From Paraburkholderia fungorum (GTDB taxonomy: Bacteria > Pseudomonadota > Gammaproteobacteria > Burkholderiales > Burkholderiaceae): 64,000 nucleotides of DNA. The position numbers and the translations under genes were made by a program. The notes beneath the pieces are model-generated. The model was not told the DNA's origin, ran no database searches, and saw nothing but the letters and a program-made list of their open reading frames with translations. Below are positions 1 through 8,033 of this stretch, in pieces (the first letter of the stretch is position 1; each line of letters starts with the position of its first letter). The stretch lies in the NCBI RefSeq assembly GCF_902833645.1, contig NZ_CADFGE010000010.1, positions 124,001-188,000 of the forward strand, written 5' to 3'.

Positions 1-1394
1 ACGCCGCCGGCGACGGCACCACCACCGCAACCGTGCTTGCACAGGCGATCGTGCGCGAAGGCCAGAAATACGTCGCGGCGGGCCTCAACCCGCTGGACCT
101 GAAACGCGGCATCGACAAGGCCGTGGTCGCCGCGATCGAAGAACTCAGGAAGATCAGCAAACCGACTACCACCAGCAAGGAAATCGCCCAGGTCGCGACG
201 ATTTCGGCCAACGGTGAAGAATCGATCGGCCAGCGGATTGCCGAAGCGATCGACCGGGTCGGCAAGGAAGGCGTCATTACCGTTGAAGACGGCAAGTCGC
301 TCGACGATGAACTCGATGTGGTGGAGGGCCTGCAGTTCGATCGCGGCTACCTGTCGCCCTATTTCATCAACGATCAGGACAAACAGGTTGCCGTGCTCGA
401 TAACCCGTTCGTGCTGCTGCACGACAAGAAGGTATCGAATATCCGTGATCTGCTGCCGATTCTGGAACAGGTCGCGAAAGCCGGCCGCCCGCTGCTGATC
501 ATCGCGGAAGACGTCGAAGGCGAAGCGCTCGCCACCCTGGTGGTGAACAACATTCGCGGCATTCTGAAAACGGTCGCGGTCAAGGCGCCGGGCTTCGGCG
601 ACCGCCGCAAGGCACTGCTCGAAGATATCGCGATCCTGACCGGCGGCCAGGTGATCGCTGAGGAAACCGGCCTGTCGCTCGAAAAGGCGACGCTCGCGGA
701 ACTCGGTCAGGCCAAGCGCATCGAGGTCGGCAAGGAGAACACCACGGTCATCGACGGCGCCGGCGACAGCAAGAACATCGAAGCGCGCGTGAAGCAGATT
801 CGCACCCAGATCGAGGAAGCGAGTTCCGACTACGACCGCGAGAAACTGCAGGAACGTGTCGCGAAGCTGGCGGGCGGCGTTGCCGTCATCAAGGTGGGCG
901 GTGCGACCGAGATCGAAGTCAAGGAAAAGAAAGACCGTGTCGACGACGCGCTGCACGCCACGCGCGCCGCGGTCGAAGAAGGCATTGTGCCGGGCGGCGG
1001 CGTCGCGCTGATTCGCGTGAAGCAGGCCATCAGCGGGCTCAAGGGCGTGAACGCCGATCAGGATGCGGGCATCAAGATCGTGCTGCGCGCGCTCGAAGAA
1101 CCGCTGCGCCAGATCGTGACGAACGCCGGCGAAGAGGCCAGCGTGGTGGTCGCGAAAGTGGCCGAAGGCACGGGCAACTTCGGTTATAACGCCCAGACCG
1201 GCGAGTACGGCGACCTCGTGGAATCGGGTGTGCTCGATCCGACCAAGGTCACGCGTACGGCGCTGCAAAACGCGGCGTCGGTTGCGGGTCTGCTGTTGAC
1301 CACCGACGCCACCGTGCATGAAGCGCCGAAGGATGCGCCGGCAGCGGGCCAGCCGGGCGGTCCGGGCGCAGGCGGACCGGGTCTCGACTTCTAG
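1..1394 (+). CDS. groEL: Chaperonin GroEL (60 kDa), 5' truncated by window edge
   Basis: ATP-driven folding chaperone, cytoplasmic double-ring tetradecamer working with GroES. The reading frame is open from base 3 and enters at the conserved ATP-binding GDGTTTATVLAQ segment, about residue 84 of Escherichia coli GroEL, so roughly the first 83 residues are outside the window. The equatorial, intermediate and apical segments follow in normal order (ISANGEESIG, ISPYF-like LSPYFIND, KAPGFGDRRK, GGGVALIR). The C-terminus ends in AAGQPGGPGAGGPGLDF, not the flexible GGM repeats of housekeeping GroEL, which suggests a secondary paralogue of the kind common in Burkholderiaceae. A groES partner would lie upstream and is not visible. 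Confidence 0.95.
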   Translation, partial: AAGDGTTTATVLAQAIVREGQKYVAAGLNPLDLKRGIDKAVVAAIEELRKISKPTTTSKEIAQVATISANGEESIGQRIAEAIDRVGKEGVITVEDGKSLDDELDVVEGLQFDRGYLSPYFINDQDKQVAVLDNPFVLLHDKKVSNIRDLLPILEQVAKAGRPLLIIAEDVEGEALATLVVNNIRGILKTVAVKAPGFGDRRKALLEDIAILTGGQVIAEETGLSLEKATLAELGQAKRIEVGKENTTVIDGAGDSKNIEARVKQIRTQIEEASSDYDREKLQERVAKLAGGVAVIKVGGATEIEVKEKKDRVDDALHATRAAVEEGIVPGGGVALIRVKQAISGLKGVNADQDAGIKIVLRALEEPLRQIVTNAGEEASVVVAKVAEGTGNFGYNAQTGEYGDLVESGVLDPTKVTRTALQNAASVAGLLLTTDATVHEAPKDAPAAGQPGGPGAGGPGLDF

Positions 1395-1418
1395 GCGTCA
1401 AGACGTTCTATCCGCATA

Positions 1419-1454
1419 CACGCCGGCATGCTTTTCAACACGCATGCCGGCGTG
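1419..1454 (+). terminator. Hairpin after groEL, probable terminator
   Basis: A perfect 13-bp inverted repeat (CACGCCGGCATGC and its complement) encloses a 10-nt loop, 25 bases after the groEL stop. There is no strong T-run after it (GTTCAAC follows), so intrinsic termination may be weak. It could also serve the convergent gene on the other strand. Confidence 0.55.
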
Positions 1455-1529
1455 GTTCAACATGAATTGGCATGTCAGCCAAGCCAGGCGCCGCAACCTG
1501 CCACGCCAGTGCGGCATGCACAAACTCAC

Positions 1530-2375
1530 TCAGAAAAACAGCAGCGTGCGCAGCTCAATGCTTCTGCGCGGCGGCGCATCGGCCGGCGATGTTGGATCGT
1601 CGAATGCCGTGTGGGCCGTCAGGCGCGCGATGCCGTCACCCGCCGAATCGTAGATCTTCAGCAACAGGTATTCATCCGGCGACATATGCGGGAAGTAGTA
1701 CCAGCGGTGCCGCGGATTGAACACCAGCGCATACGTCTCGCCAACCTTGTCGGGATACACCAGGTCCGACGCCACCAGATCGTTGAGCGCAATACTGCGC
1801 GAATCGCATAGCGCGAGCGGCGACGCGTGCACCGTTTCTCCGATCGGGCGCCATAGATTGACGATCGCCACGCGGCCTTGCAGCAAACGTTCGGCTTCCG
1901 CTGCCGGCAAATGATCGCGCACCCGGCGCGGTCCCGACACAAACGTCTGGTCGTTATGGATGTACTTGACCGGCTCCCTTATGCCATTGCCGCGTTCAGG
2001 ATTGCCGTCGCGCAGCGTATGGTCGAACACGACTACACGCCGCGCACCGGTAGCCTGCTTCAGCAGGCGCTCCGCCTCCGGATAGTAGACAGACTCGATC
2101 TTTGCCGGATCGGAGAAGTCACTCAACGCGCTGGCATGCCGATGCAGTTCGAAGCCGTTACGATCGATCGACAACACGCCAGGCGGCGGCGCAACGCGCG
2201 CATTCGCAATGCTGACCCGGTGCGCCCGGTACACGCCGCTGCGCTTCGGAACACCCGGTGGCGGGTCGTACTGATACGACACCGGTTTCTCGCCGGTAAA
2301 TTCGAGGTAGTTCAGTTCCGCCTCGATTGTCGTGGCCAACACCGGTGCATCGATGACGATATCGCTCATGTTCAT
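1530..2375 (-). CDS. CmcJ/NvfI-like (AsaB-type) putative hydroxylase/desaturase
   Basis: Resembles the CmcJ/AsaB/GA4-desaturase-like family of non-haem iron, 2-oxoglutarate-related oxidoreductases found in secondary metabolism; the substrate is unknown. Of 281 residues, about 115-140 hold the RVVVFDHTLR and YIHNDQT segments; the family places its putative iron ligands (a histidine and acidic residue) there. A NLWRPIG motif (about 173-179) and a RHRWYYFPHMSPDEYLLLKIYDS-type C-terminal block (about 220-245) are also typical. No signal peptide. It lies 9 bases downstream of the SDR gene on the same strand, so the two are probably co-transcribed. An alternative ATG exists two codons in. The family call is from motif memory; the reaction is not known. 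Confidence 0.7.
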   Translation of the reverse strand: MNMSDIVIDAPVLATTIEAELNYLEFTGEKPVSYQYDPPPGVPKRSGVYRAHRVSIANARVAPPPGVLSIDRNGFELHRHASALSDFSDPAKIESVYYPEAERLLKQATGARRVVVFDHTLRDGNPERGNGIREPVKYIHNDQTFVSGPRRVRDHLPAAEAERLLQGRVAIVNLWRPIGETVHASPLALCDSRSIALNDLVASDLVYPDKVGETYALVFNPRHRWYYFPHMSPDEYLLLKIYDSAGDGIARLTAHTAFDDPTSPADAPPRRSIELRTLLFF

Positions 2376-2384
2376 GCCCTCACG

Positions 2385-3140
2385 TCAAAACGATTCGTTG
2401 AATGGCCGCAGATCGATTTCCTGCGACCATGCACTGCGCGCCTGTTGATGGAGATACCAGTAAGCGTCGGCGATATCGGCAGGATTCAGGAGGCCGTCCT
2501 CACCGCGCTCGGCCACCCGCTGCGGCGAGGACGTACGCAGGCGCTCGCCGTCGATGCCGCCGTCGACCACCACATGCGCAACATGGATATTGCGCGGCCC
2601 GAACTCGCGCGCGAGGCTTTGCGTCAGCGAGCGCAAACCGGCTTTGGCGGAAGCGAACGCGGCAAACGGCGGACGCCCACGCAGCGATGCAGTCGCGCCT
2701 GTAAAGAGTAACGAACCTCGGCCGGCCGCCAGCAACGGTTGCAGCGCCGCACGCGCGAACAGAAAGCCGCCCAGCGTCGTCACTCGCCATGCGGCCTCGA
2801 ACTGCTCCGCGCTCAGTTCGAGCGTCGGCGCACGCGTCGCACCGGCGGCGTTGAAAATGGCCACTTCGAGCGTGCCTTGCGTCGTGATTTGCCCGGCAAT
2901 CGCAGCCAGATCCGCTTCGCGCGTGACGTCGCCCGGCGCAGCGACCGCATGGCCGCCGGCACTGCGGATTTCGTCGACGATCGCATCGAGCCGCTCACGC
3001 GAGCGCCCCGTCACGACCACGCTTAAGCCACCCTGAGCGAAGCGGCGCGCGAGCGCCGCACCCAGTCCGGCGCTCGCGCCCACCCCGGCAATCCACGCGA
3101 AACGCGTCCTCTCCTGCCGCTCTTCGACAGTCCCGGTCAT
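2385..3140 (-). CDS. Short-chain dehydrogenase/reductase with a Phe in place of the catalytic Tyr
   Basis: Rossmann-fold NAD(P)-dependent oxidoreductase of about 251 residues. The cofactor motif GASAGLG is near the N-terminus, GDVTR follows as the adenine-site Asp region, and NAAG is the structural motif (about residue 80). The catalytic YxxxK is replaced by FASAK (Phe for Tyr), while the upstream Ser region TGATAS is present. This makes normal SDR catalysis doubtful, or the protein may be an atypical family member. A GGAG six bases before the internal ATG at 3140 favours that start over the longer 3170 start. It overlaps no neighbour and leads into the CmcJ-like gene. Confidence 0.8.
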   Translation of the reverse strand: MTGTVEERQERTRFAWIAGVGASAGLGAALARRFAQGGLSVVVTGRSRERLDAIVDEIRSAGGHAVAAPGDVTREADLAAIAGQITTQGTLEVAIFNAAGATRAPTLELSAEQFEAAWRVTTLGGFLFARAALQPLLAAGRGSLLFTGATASLRGRPPFAAFASAKAGLRSLTQSLAREFGPRNIHVAHVVVDGGIDGERLRTSSPQRVAERGEDGLLNPADIADAYWYLHQQARSAWSQEIDLRPFNESF

Positions 3141-3257
3141 TGGCATCTCCATTGCAGGTAGCCGCGGCACGCAACGCGTGGCGGCAGTAGGCGCATGCGC
3201 CTATCTTTTCAGCGTAGGCGATGGCCGGGCAGGAAGGAAATAACGAATCGTGGAAAG

Positions 3258-4622
3258 TTATGCGTCGGATTCAAGACTGGCCACGGAAAAATAGCGGTTG
3301 CCGGGCCGCCGCAAGCCGAGGTTCTCGCGCAACGTGCGGCCTTCGTAGTCCTCGCGGAACAAACCGCGCCGGCGCAACTCAGGCACCACCAGTTCGACGA
3401 AATCGGTCAAGCCATGCGGCAGCACCGGCGGCATCACGTTGAAACCGTCCGCGCCGTGCTTCACAAAGCGCTCTTCGAGTTGATCGACAATCTGTGCCGG
3501 CGTGCCGACCAGTTGCCAGTGGCCCCGCGCACCCGCGACTCGCAAATAGAGCTCGCGGATCGTAAGGTTCTCGCGGCGCGCCAGTTCGAGCGTCAGCAAC
3601 TGGCGGCTCTTGCTGGCATTCGTTTCAGGCAGTTTCGGGATCGGGCCGTCGAGCGGATACCCTGAGAGATCGAAGCCACCCGTCAGCCCGGATACGAGCG
3701 CCAGCCCGACCCGGGGATCAATGAGCGACTGCAATTGCTCGAACTTCTCTTTCGCTTCCGCTTCGGTGCGGCCGACAATCGGAAACACGCCCGGCATGAT
3801 CTTCAGATCGTCGGGGTGACGACCGTAGGCCTCCATGCGCCCTTTCACGTCCGCGTAGAAATCCACCGCATCCTGCAGCGTTTGCTGCGCCGTAAAGATC
3901 ACCTCGGCCGTTTTCGCTGCGAGGTCGCGGCCGGCTTCGGACGATCCCGCCTGCACGACAACCGGATGCCCCTGCGGGGAACGGGCCACGTTCAGGGGCC
4001 CCTTGACCTGGAAGAAGCGGCCCTTATGATCGAGCACGTGCCGCTTGTCCGGGTCGAAGAAGCGCCCTTCGGCCTTGTTGCGAACGAACGCGTCGTCGTC
4101 CCAACTGTCCCACAAGCCCTCGGTCACCTCCGCGAATTCGGCAGCGCGCGCATAGCGCTCGGCGTGGTCGAAGTGCCTGTCACGATTGAAGTTCTTCGCT
4201 TCGTGCTCGCTCGACGAGGTAACCAGATTCCAGCCCGCGCGCCCGCCGCTGATGTGATCGAGCGACGCGAACTTGCGGGCAATGTGATACGGCTCATTGA
4301 AGCTCGTCGATGCGGTGCCGACGAGGCCAATACGCTCGGTCACCGCCGCCAGCGCCGACAGCAGCGTGAGCGGTTCGAACTGCGCGACGTAGCTGTGCGC
4401 CGTGCGGCTCAGAAAGTCGAGGTTGTCTCCGCGTGTCCCCACGCCGTCGGCGAGAAAGATCAGATCGAACTTCGCGGCCTCGGCCGTTTGCGCGAGCCGG
4501 ACGTAGTGACGGAAGTTGACGCCGGCGTCCGCCTGCGCCTCGGGATGCCGCCACGCCGCAATGTGGTGCCCGGACGGATAAAGGAAAGCGCCGAGGCGCA
4601 GGTGCCCGCTACGTTTGCTCAT
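3258..4622 (-). CDS. FMN-dependent monooxygenase, NtaA/SnaA/DszA family (copy 1)
   Basis: Flavin-dependent two-component monooxygenase of the bacterial luciferase superfamily, using reduced FMN from a separate reductase. Relatives oxidise nitrilotriacetate, dibenzothiophene sulfone or dimethyl sulfide. The 454-residue protein shows RLGAFLYPSGHH, GVGTRGDN, TTxFNEPYHIARKFASLDHISGGRAGWNLVTS, the GLWDSWDDDA block, and HPVVVQAGSSEAGRDLAAKTAEVIFTAQ, all family hallmarks. The start at 4622 (MSKRSGHLRLG) was chosen because the 49 residues upstream of it in frame are Arg/Ser-rich and unlike the family. It is divergent from copy 2. The substrate is unknown; the sulfur context suggests an organosulfur compound (inference). 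Confidence 0.9.
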   Translation of the reverse strand: MSKRSGHLRLGAFLYPSGHHIAAWRHPEAQADAGVNFRHYVRLAQTAEAAKFDLIFLADGVGTRGDNLDFLSRTAHSYVAQFEPLTLLSALAAVTERIGLVGTASTSFNEPYHIARKFASLDHISGGRAGWNLVTSSSEHEAKNFNRDRHFDHAERYARAAEFAEVTEGLWDSWDDDAFVRNKAEGRFFDPDKRHVLDHKGRFFQVKGPLNVARSPQGHPVVVQAGSSEAGRDLAAKTAEVIFTAQQTLQDAVDFYADVKGRMEAYGRHPDDLKIMPGVFPIVGRTEAEAKEKFEQLQSLIDPRVGLALVSGLTGGFDLSGYPLDGPIPKLPETNASKSRQLLTLELARRENLTIRELYLRVAGARGHWQLVGTPAQIVDQLEERFVKHGADGFNVMPPVLPHGLTDFVELVVPELRRRGLFREDYEGRTLRENLGLRRPGNRYFSVASLESDA

Positions 4623-4990
4623 GGATGTCCGGAAAAATGGGTGAGGGTCAGTCCGCCGCCGGGATCCAGGCCGCAGTGGCAGCGTTCGGACACCGCGCCG
4701 ACCACCGCCGGATTGGTCGCCGCGGCTCTGGAATGATTGTCTGCCTGGGCGGGACGCGCGGAGAACCAATTTGTTCTGATATGCAAAGCGTCGGGCGCGG
4801 CGAACCGTAGGTTTTTCGCAAGCAGGTGCCCTGAATTACGCGGCAACAGCGGTCCTTGCCGCGCGCTTAGTCTGCACGGGCATATCGATGCCACAATTCC
4901 TTCGTGGTCGCGAACCATCCGCTCCTCGACAATGGACGGCTCGCTCAGCGCGCTCGTTCGTTGCTGGCTGCTCCCGCATTCGACAAGACC
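4623..4990. other. Divergent intergenic region between two monooxygenase genes
   Basis: No gene recognised. It must contain the promoters of both flanking monooxygenase genes. The only clear structure is the AGAAC-N6-GTTCT inverted repeat listed separately. In-frame extension of the rightward gene back to 4904 is possible but has no family support. Confidence 0.5.
4762..4777. promoter_or_regulatory. Operator-like palindrome AGAAC-N6-GTTCT
   Basis: A 16-bp near-perfect dyad (AGAACCAATTTGTTCT) in a locally AT-rich patch midway between two divergent monooxygenase genes. Position and symmetry fit a transcription factor site controlling both genes. The regulator is unknown. Confidence 0.35.
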
Positions 4991-6346
4991 ATGAGAACCG
5001 ACCCGCCCCGTCAGCTTCATCTGAACGTCAACATCCTCCACTCCGGCTTTGTCCCTTCCGCATGGCGTACACAGGAAGCCGATCCGCGCGCTTTTGTCGA
5101 TATAGCCCACTACGTTCGCGTCGCGCAGATTGCCGAGGCCGCGAAATTCGATGCGGTGTTTCTCGCGGATAACGCGTCGATTGCCGACCAGATCGATTTC
5201 CGCCCGATCACGGCGCTTGAGCCGACCGTGCTGCTCGCCGGCATTGCCGCGGCCACGACGCATATCGGCGTCATCGGCACGGCATCGACGAGTTATAACG
5301 AGCCGTACAACATCGCGCGCCGCTTTGCCACGCTCGATCAACTCAGTACGGGCCGCGCAGGCTGGAACATCGTAACGACCGCCGATCTAGGCTCAGCCCG
5401 CAATTTTGGGCGCGAGGCGGTGCCCGATCATGCGCAACGCTACGAACGCGCATCTGAATTCACCGAGGTGGTGAAGGCGCTGTGGGATAGCTGGGAAGAC
5501 GACGCCTTTATCGGCGACAAAACGAGCGGCCGTTTCATCGACGCCACGAAGGTGCATCGCATCGACCATCGCGGCAAATACTTCAGCGTCGATGGCCCGT
5601 TCAATCTGCCGCGTAGCGCCCAGGGGCACCCCGTGCTGATCCAGGCCGGCGGCTCGGCTGACGGACGCGAGCTCGCGGCGCGGCACGCGGAAGCGGTGTT
5701 CTCCGCGTCACAGTCGTTCGACGAAGCCGGCGCCTATGCGCGCGAACTGAAATCTCGCGCGGCAGCGTGGGGACGCGGCAACGACGCGATTCGCGTGCTA
5801 CCCGGTCTCACCACCATCATCGGCGCAACCGAAACCGAGGCTTTGCGCCGCCGCGATGAACTGGTCGATCTGATTCCATGGACCTACAGCCTCACCCGGC
5901 TGGCCGGCATACTGGGTATCAGCGTCGAGCGCCTGAAACTCGACGAGCGCCTGCCGGACGATCTCTCGTTGCCCGGCGGCGGCAACGGCAATCACACGTT
6001 CTTCCACGCTACGCTCGCGCAGGCGCGCACGCACGGCTACACCGCGCGCCAGTTGATCCGCGCGCTGGCGGGCGGCGGCGGACATCGTGTGGTTGTCGGT
6101 ACGCCGGAACAGATTGCCGACGACATCGAGCACTGGTTCAAAGGCGGCGCCGCCGACGGTTTCAATCTGATGCCGGATGTGCTGCCGGGTGGCTTGCAGG
6201 ACTTCGCTGATGGCGTGGTTCCGCTGCTGCGGCAGCGCGGCATTTTCCGCACTGACTATGAGGGACGTACGCTGCGCGAACACTTCAGGCTGCAACGCCC
6301 TTTCAGCCGCCACCTGCACCGGCGGGAAGCGGCCGAGACCGCGTAA
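4991..6346 (+). CDS. FMN-dependent monooxygenase, NtaA/SnaA/DszA family (copy 2)
   Basis: Second flavin monooxygenase of the same luciferase-like family, 451 residues from the chosen start MRTDPPRQLHLNVNILHSGF. Family blocks visible: AEAAKFDAVFLADNA, TASTSYNEPYNIARRFATLDQLSTGRAGWNIVTT, ALWDSWEDDAFIGDK, HPVLIQAGGSADGRELAARHAEAVFSASQ, and the C-terminal GGAADGFNLMPDVLPGG. It differs markedly from copies 1 and 3 (for example LSTGRAGWN for ISGGRAGWN), so substrate range probably differs. The longer frame from 4904 adds 29 residues without family similarity. A strong convergent terminator follows at 6360. Needs an FMN reductase, none of which is seen in the window. Confidence 0.9.
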   Translation: MRTDPPRQLHLNVNILHSGFVPSAWRTQEADPRAFVDIAHYVRVAQIAEAAKFDAVFLADNASIADQIDFRPITALEPTVLLAGIAAATTHIGVIGTASTSYNEPYNIARRFATLDQLSTGRAGWNIVTTADLGSARNFGREAVPDHAQRYERASEFTEVVKALWDSWEDDAFIGDKTSGRFIDATKVHRIDHRGKYFSVDGPFNLPRSAQGHPVLIQAGGSADGRELAARHAEAVFSASQSFDEAGAYARELKSRAAAWGRGNDAIRVLPGLTTIIGATETEALRRRDELVDLIPWTYSLTRLAGILGISVERLKLDERLPDDLSLPGGGNGNHTFFHATLAQARTHGYTARQLIRALAGGGGHRVVVGTPEQIADDIEHWFKGGAADGFNLMPDVLPGGLQDFADGVVPLLRQRGIFRTDYEGRTLREHFRLQRPFSRHLHRREAAETA

Positions 6347-6359
6347 GCCTGGCGGGTTA

Positions 6360-6394
6360 TGCCAAGCCCGCGCCTGTTCAGCGCGGGCTTGGCA
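6360..6394. terminator. Strong convergent hairpin terminator
   Basis: A perfect 14-bp stem (TGCCAAGCCCGCGC and complement) with a 7-nt loop sits 14 bases after the stop of the rightward monooxygenase and before the stop of the leftward one. It probably ends transcription from both sides, although T-runs are short. Confidence 0.65.
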
Positions 6395-6460
6395 GGACCT
6401 GTCGAACGCGACGTGAAATAAATCGAATGATGGGAATGATGGTTCAGTGATTTGCTCATC

Positions 6461-7783
6461 TCAGCGGGCAAAAAACCGGTTCTCAGGCCGTGGCAATCCG
6501 AGATTCTCGCGCAGCGTCGTGCCTTCGTATTCGCGCCGGAACAGGCCGCGCCGTTGCAACTCAGGAATGACTTTATCCACGAAGTCGTCAAGGCCGCCCG
6601 GCAGATACGGGAACATCACGTTGAACCCGTCCGAGCCCTCCTCCACCAGCCATTGCTCCATCTGGTCGGCAATCGTTTTCGCCGTGCCGACCATCTCGAG
6701 CCCTGAGTATCCGCCGATACGCTGGGCGAGTTGACGAATCGTCAGCCCGTCGCGCTGCGCCCATTCCACTACTCGCTGCCGTGCAGTCCGGCTTGCATTG
6801 GTCTCCGGAATCTCGGGCAACGGGCCGTCCGGATCGAAACCGGACACGTCGTGCCCCAATGCGATCGACAGCGAAGCGATTCCGCTCTCGTAGTGAACGA
6901 AGGTATCGAGCCGCGCGCGGATTTCCTGAGCCTCCTCCAACGTATCGCCCACCACCACGAAAGCGGCAGGCAGGATTTTCATGTGATCGCGTGCCCGGCC
7001 AAGCTTTTCCATCCGGCCTTTCACATCGGCATAGAAGCGCTTGCCGTCGGCCAGCAGGCTTTGCGCGGTGAACACCACCTCGGCGGTCTCAGCCGCTATC
7101 TGACGCCCTGCTTCCGATGAACCGGCCTGCACGATGACGGGCCACCCCTGAATCGGACGGGCAATATTCAACGGCCCGCGCACCGAGAAGTTCTCGCTCC
7201 TGTAGTTCAGCACATGGAGCTTTTGCGGATCGAAGAATATGCCGGTTTGCGTATCGCGAATAAAGGCGTCGTCGGCCCAACTGTCCCAGAGGCCCGTGAC
7301 CACGTCGAAGAACTCGCGGGCACGCCGGTAGCGTTCGTCGTGCTCGACATGCTCGTCGAGGCCGAAATTGAGCGCGGCATCGGGATTCGACGTCGTCACG
7401 AGATTCCATCCCGCCCGGCCGCCGCTGATATGGTCGAGCGACGCAAAACGTCTGGCGACGTGATAAGGCGCGTCGAACGTGGTGGACGCGGTTGCAACGA
7501 GTCCCAACCGTTCCGTGACCGCGGCCAGCGCGGGCAGCAGCGTCAGCGGTTCGAACGAGGTCACCGTGTGGCTATGCTTGAGCGCGTCGAGCGGCATGTT
7601 GAGCACCGCGAGGTGGTCGGCCATGAAGAACGCGTCGAAGCGGCCACGCTCGAGCGTCTGCGCGAAGCGCTTCAGATGCGTGAAGTTGAAGTTGGCATCG
7701 GGATAGGCGCCAGGATAGCGCCATGCGCCGGTATGAATGGTGGTCGGACGCATAAAAGCGCCGAGGCGAAGCTGACGTGACAT
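6461..7783 (-). CDS. FMN-dependent monooxygenase, NtaA/SnaA/DszA family (copy 3)
   Basis: Third luciferase-like flavin monooxygenase, 440 residues, starting MSRQLRLGAFMRPTTIHTGAWRYPGA. Hallmarks are HTVTSFEPLTLLPALAAVTERLGLVATASTT split over the barrel, the HISGGRAGWNLVTTS block, GLWDSWADDAFIRD, and VIVQAGSSEAGRQIAAETAEVVFTAQ. It reads closer to copy 1 than to copy 2. It is divergent from the GntR gene, with a 208-base spacer up to 7991 holding no recognised gene. The association with the AprAB-like operon suggests oxidation of an imported organosulfur compound (inference). No reductase partner is adjacent. Confidence 0.9.
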   Translation of the reverse strand: MSRQLRLGAFMRPTTIHTGAWRYPGAYPDANFNFTHLKRFAQTLERGRFDAFFMADHLAVLNMPLDALKHSHTVTSFEPLTLLPALAAVTERLGLVATASTTFDAPYHVARRFASLDHISGGRAGWNLVTTSNPDAALNFGLDEHVEHDERYRRAREFFDVVTGLWDSWADDAFIRDTQTGIFFDPQKLHVLNYRSENFSVRGPLNIARPIQGWPVIVQAGSSEAGRQIAAETAEVVFTAQSLLADGKRFYADVKGRMEKLGRARDHMKILPAAFVVVGDTLEEAQEIRARLDTFVHYESGIASLSIALGHDVSGFDPDGPLPEIPETNASRTARQRVVEWAQRDGLTIRQLAQRIGGYSGLEMVGTAKTIADQMEQWLVEEGSDGFNVMFPYLPGGLDDFVDKVIPELQRRGLFRREYEGTTLRENLGLPRPENRFFAR

Positions 7784-7999
7784 GTAGCAAGCTCCATCGC
7801 AAACAGGTCGGGCCAGTTTAATCGGCCTTCACCAAGGCTGCTTGGCGCCGCCCACCGCTTTGCACCCACCCGTACCGGCCTGCTGAACCCGCCGCGCGGG
7901 GCGCCAGCGCGAACCGGCACGCCGAAAGCTGTCCCGCAGAAATACAAAGCACAAAATCTTCGTTCGCCCGCCGCGGCTCCATCACTAGACTGTGCTGCA

Positions 8000-8015
8000 A
8001 CTTGTCATAACAAGT
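8000..8015. promoter_or_regulatory. Perfect palindrome upstream of gntR, probable autoregulatory operator
   Basis: ACTTGT-CATA-ACAAGT is a perfect 6-bp-arm dyad 18 bases before the GntR start codon. Short TTGT/ACAA dyads near the own gene are typical of HutC-type GntR sites. Its position supports the start at 8034 over 7992, because the longer start would place the operator inside coding sequence. Confidence 0.55.
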
Positions 8016-8033
8016 ACGGATACCCCACAGATC

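Noticed and set aside
7832..7845. CCAAG-GCTG-CTTGG dyad upstream of the third monooxygenase
   Set aside because: Five-base arms only; expected by chance in a spacer of this length.
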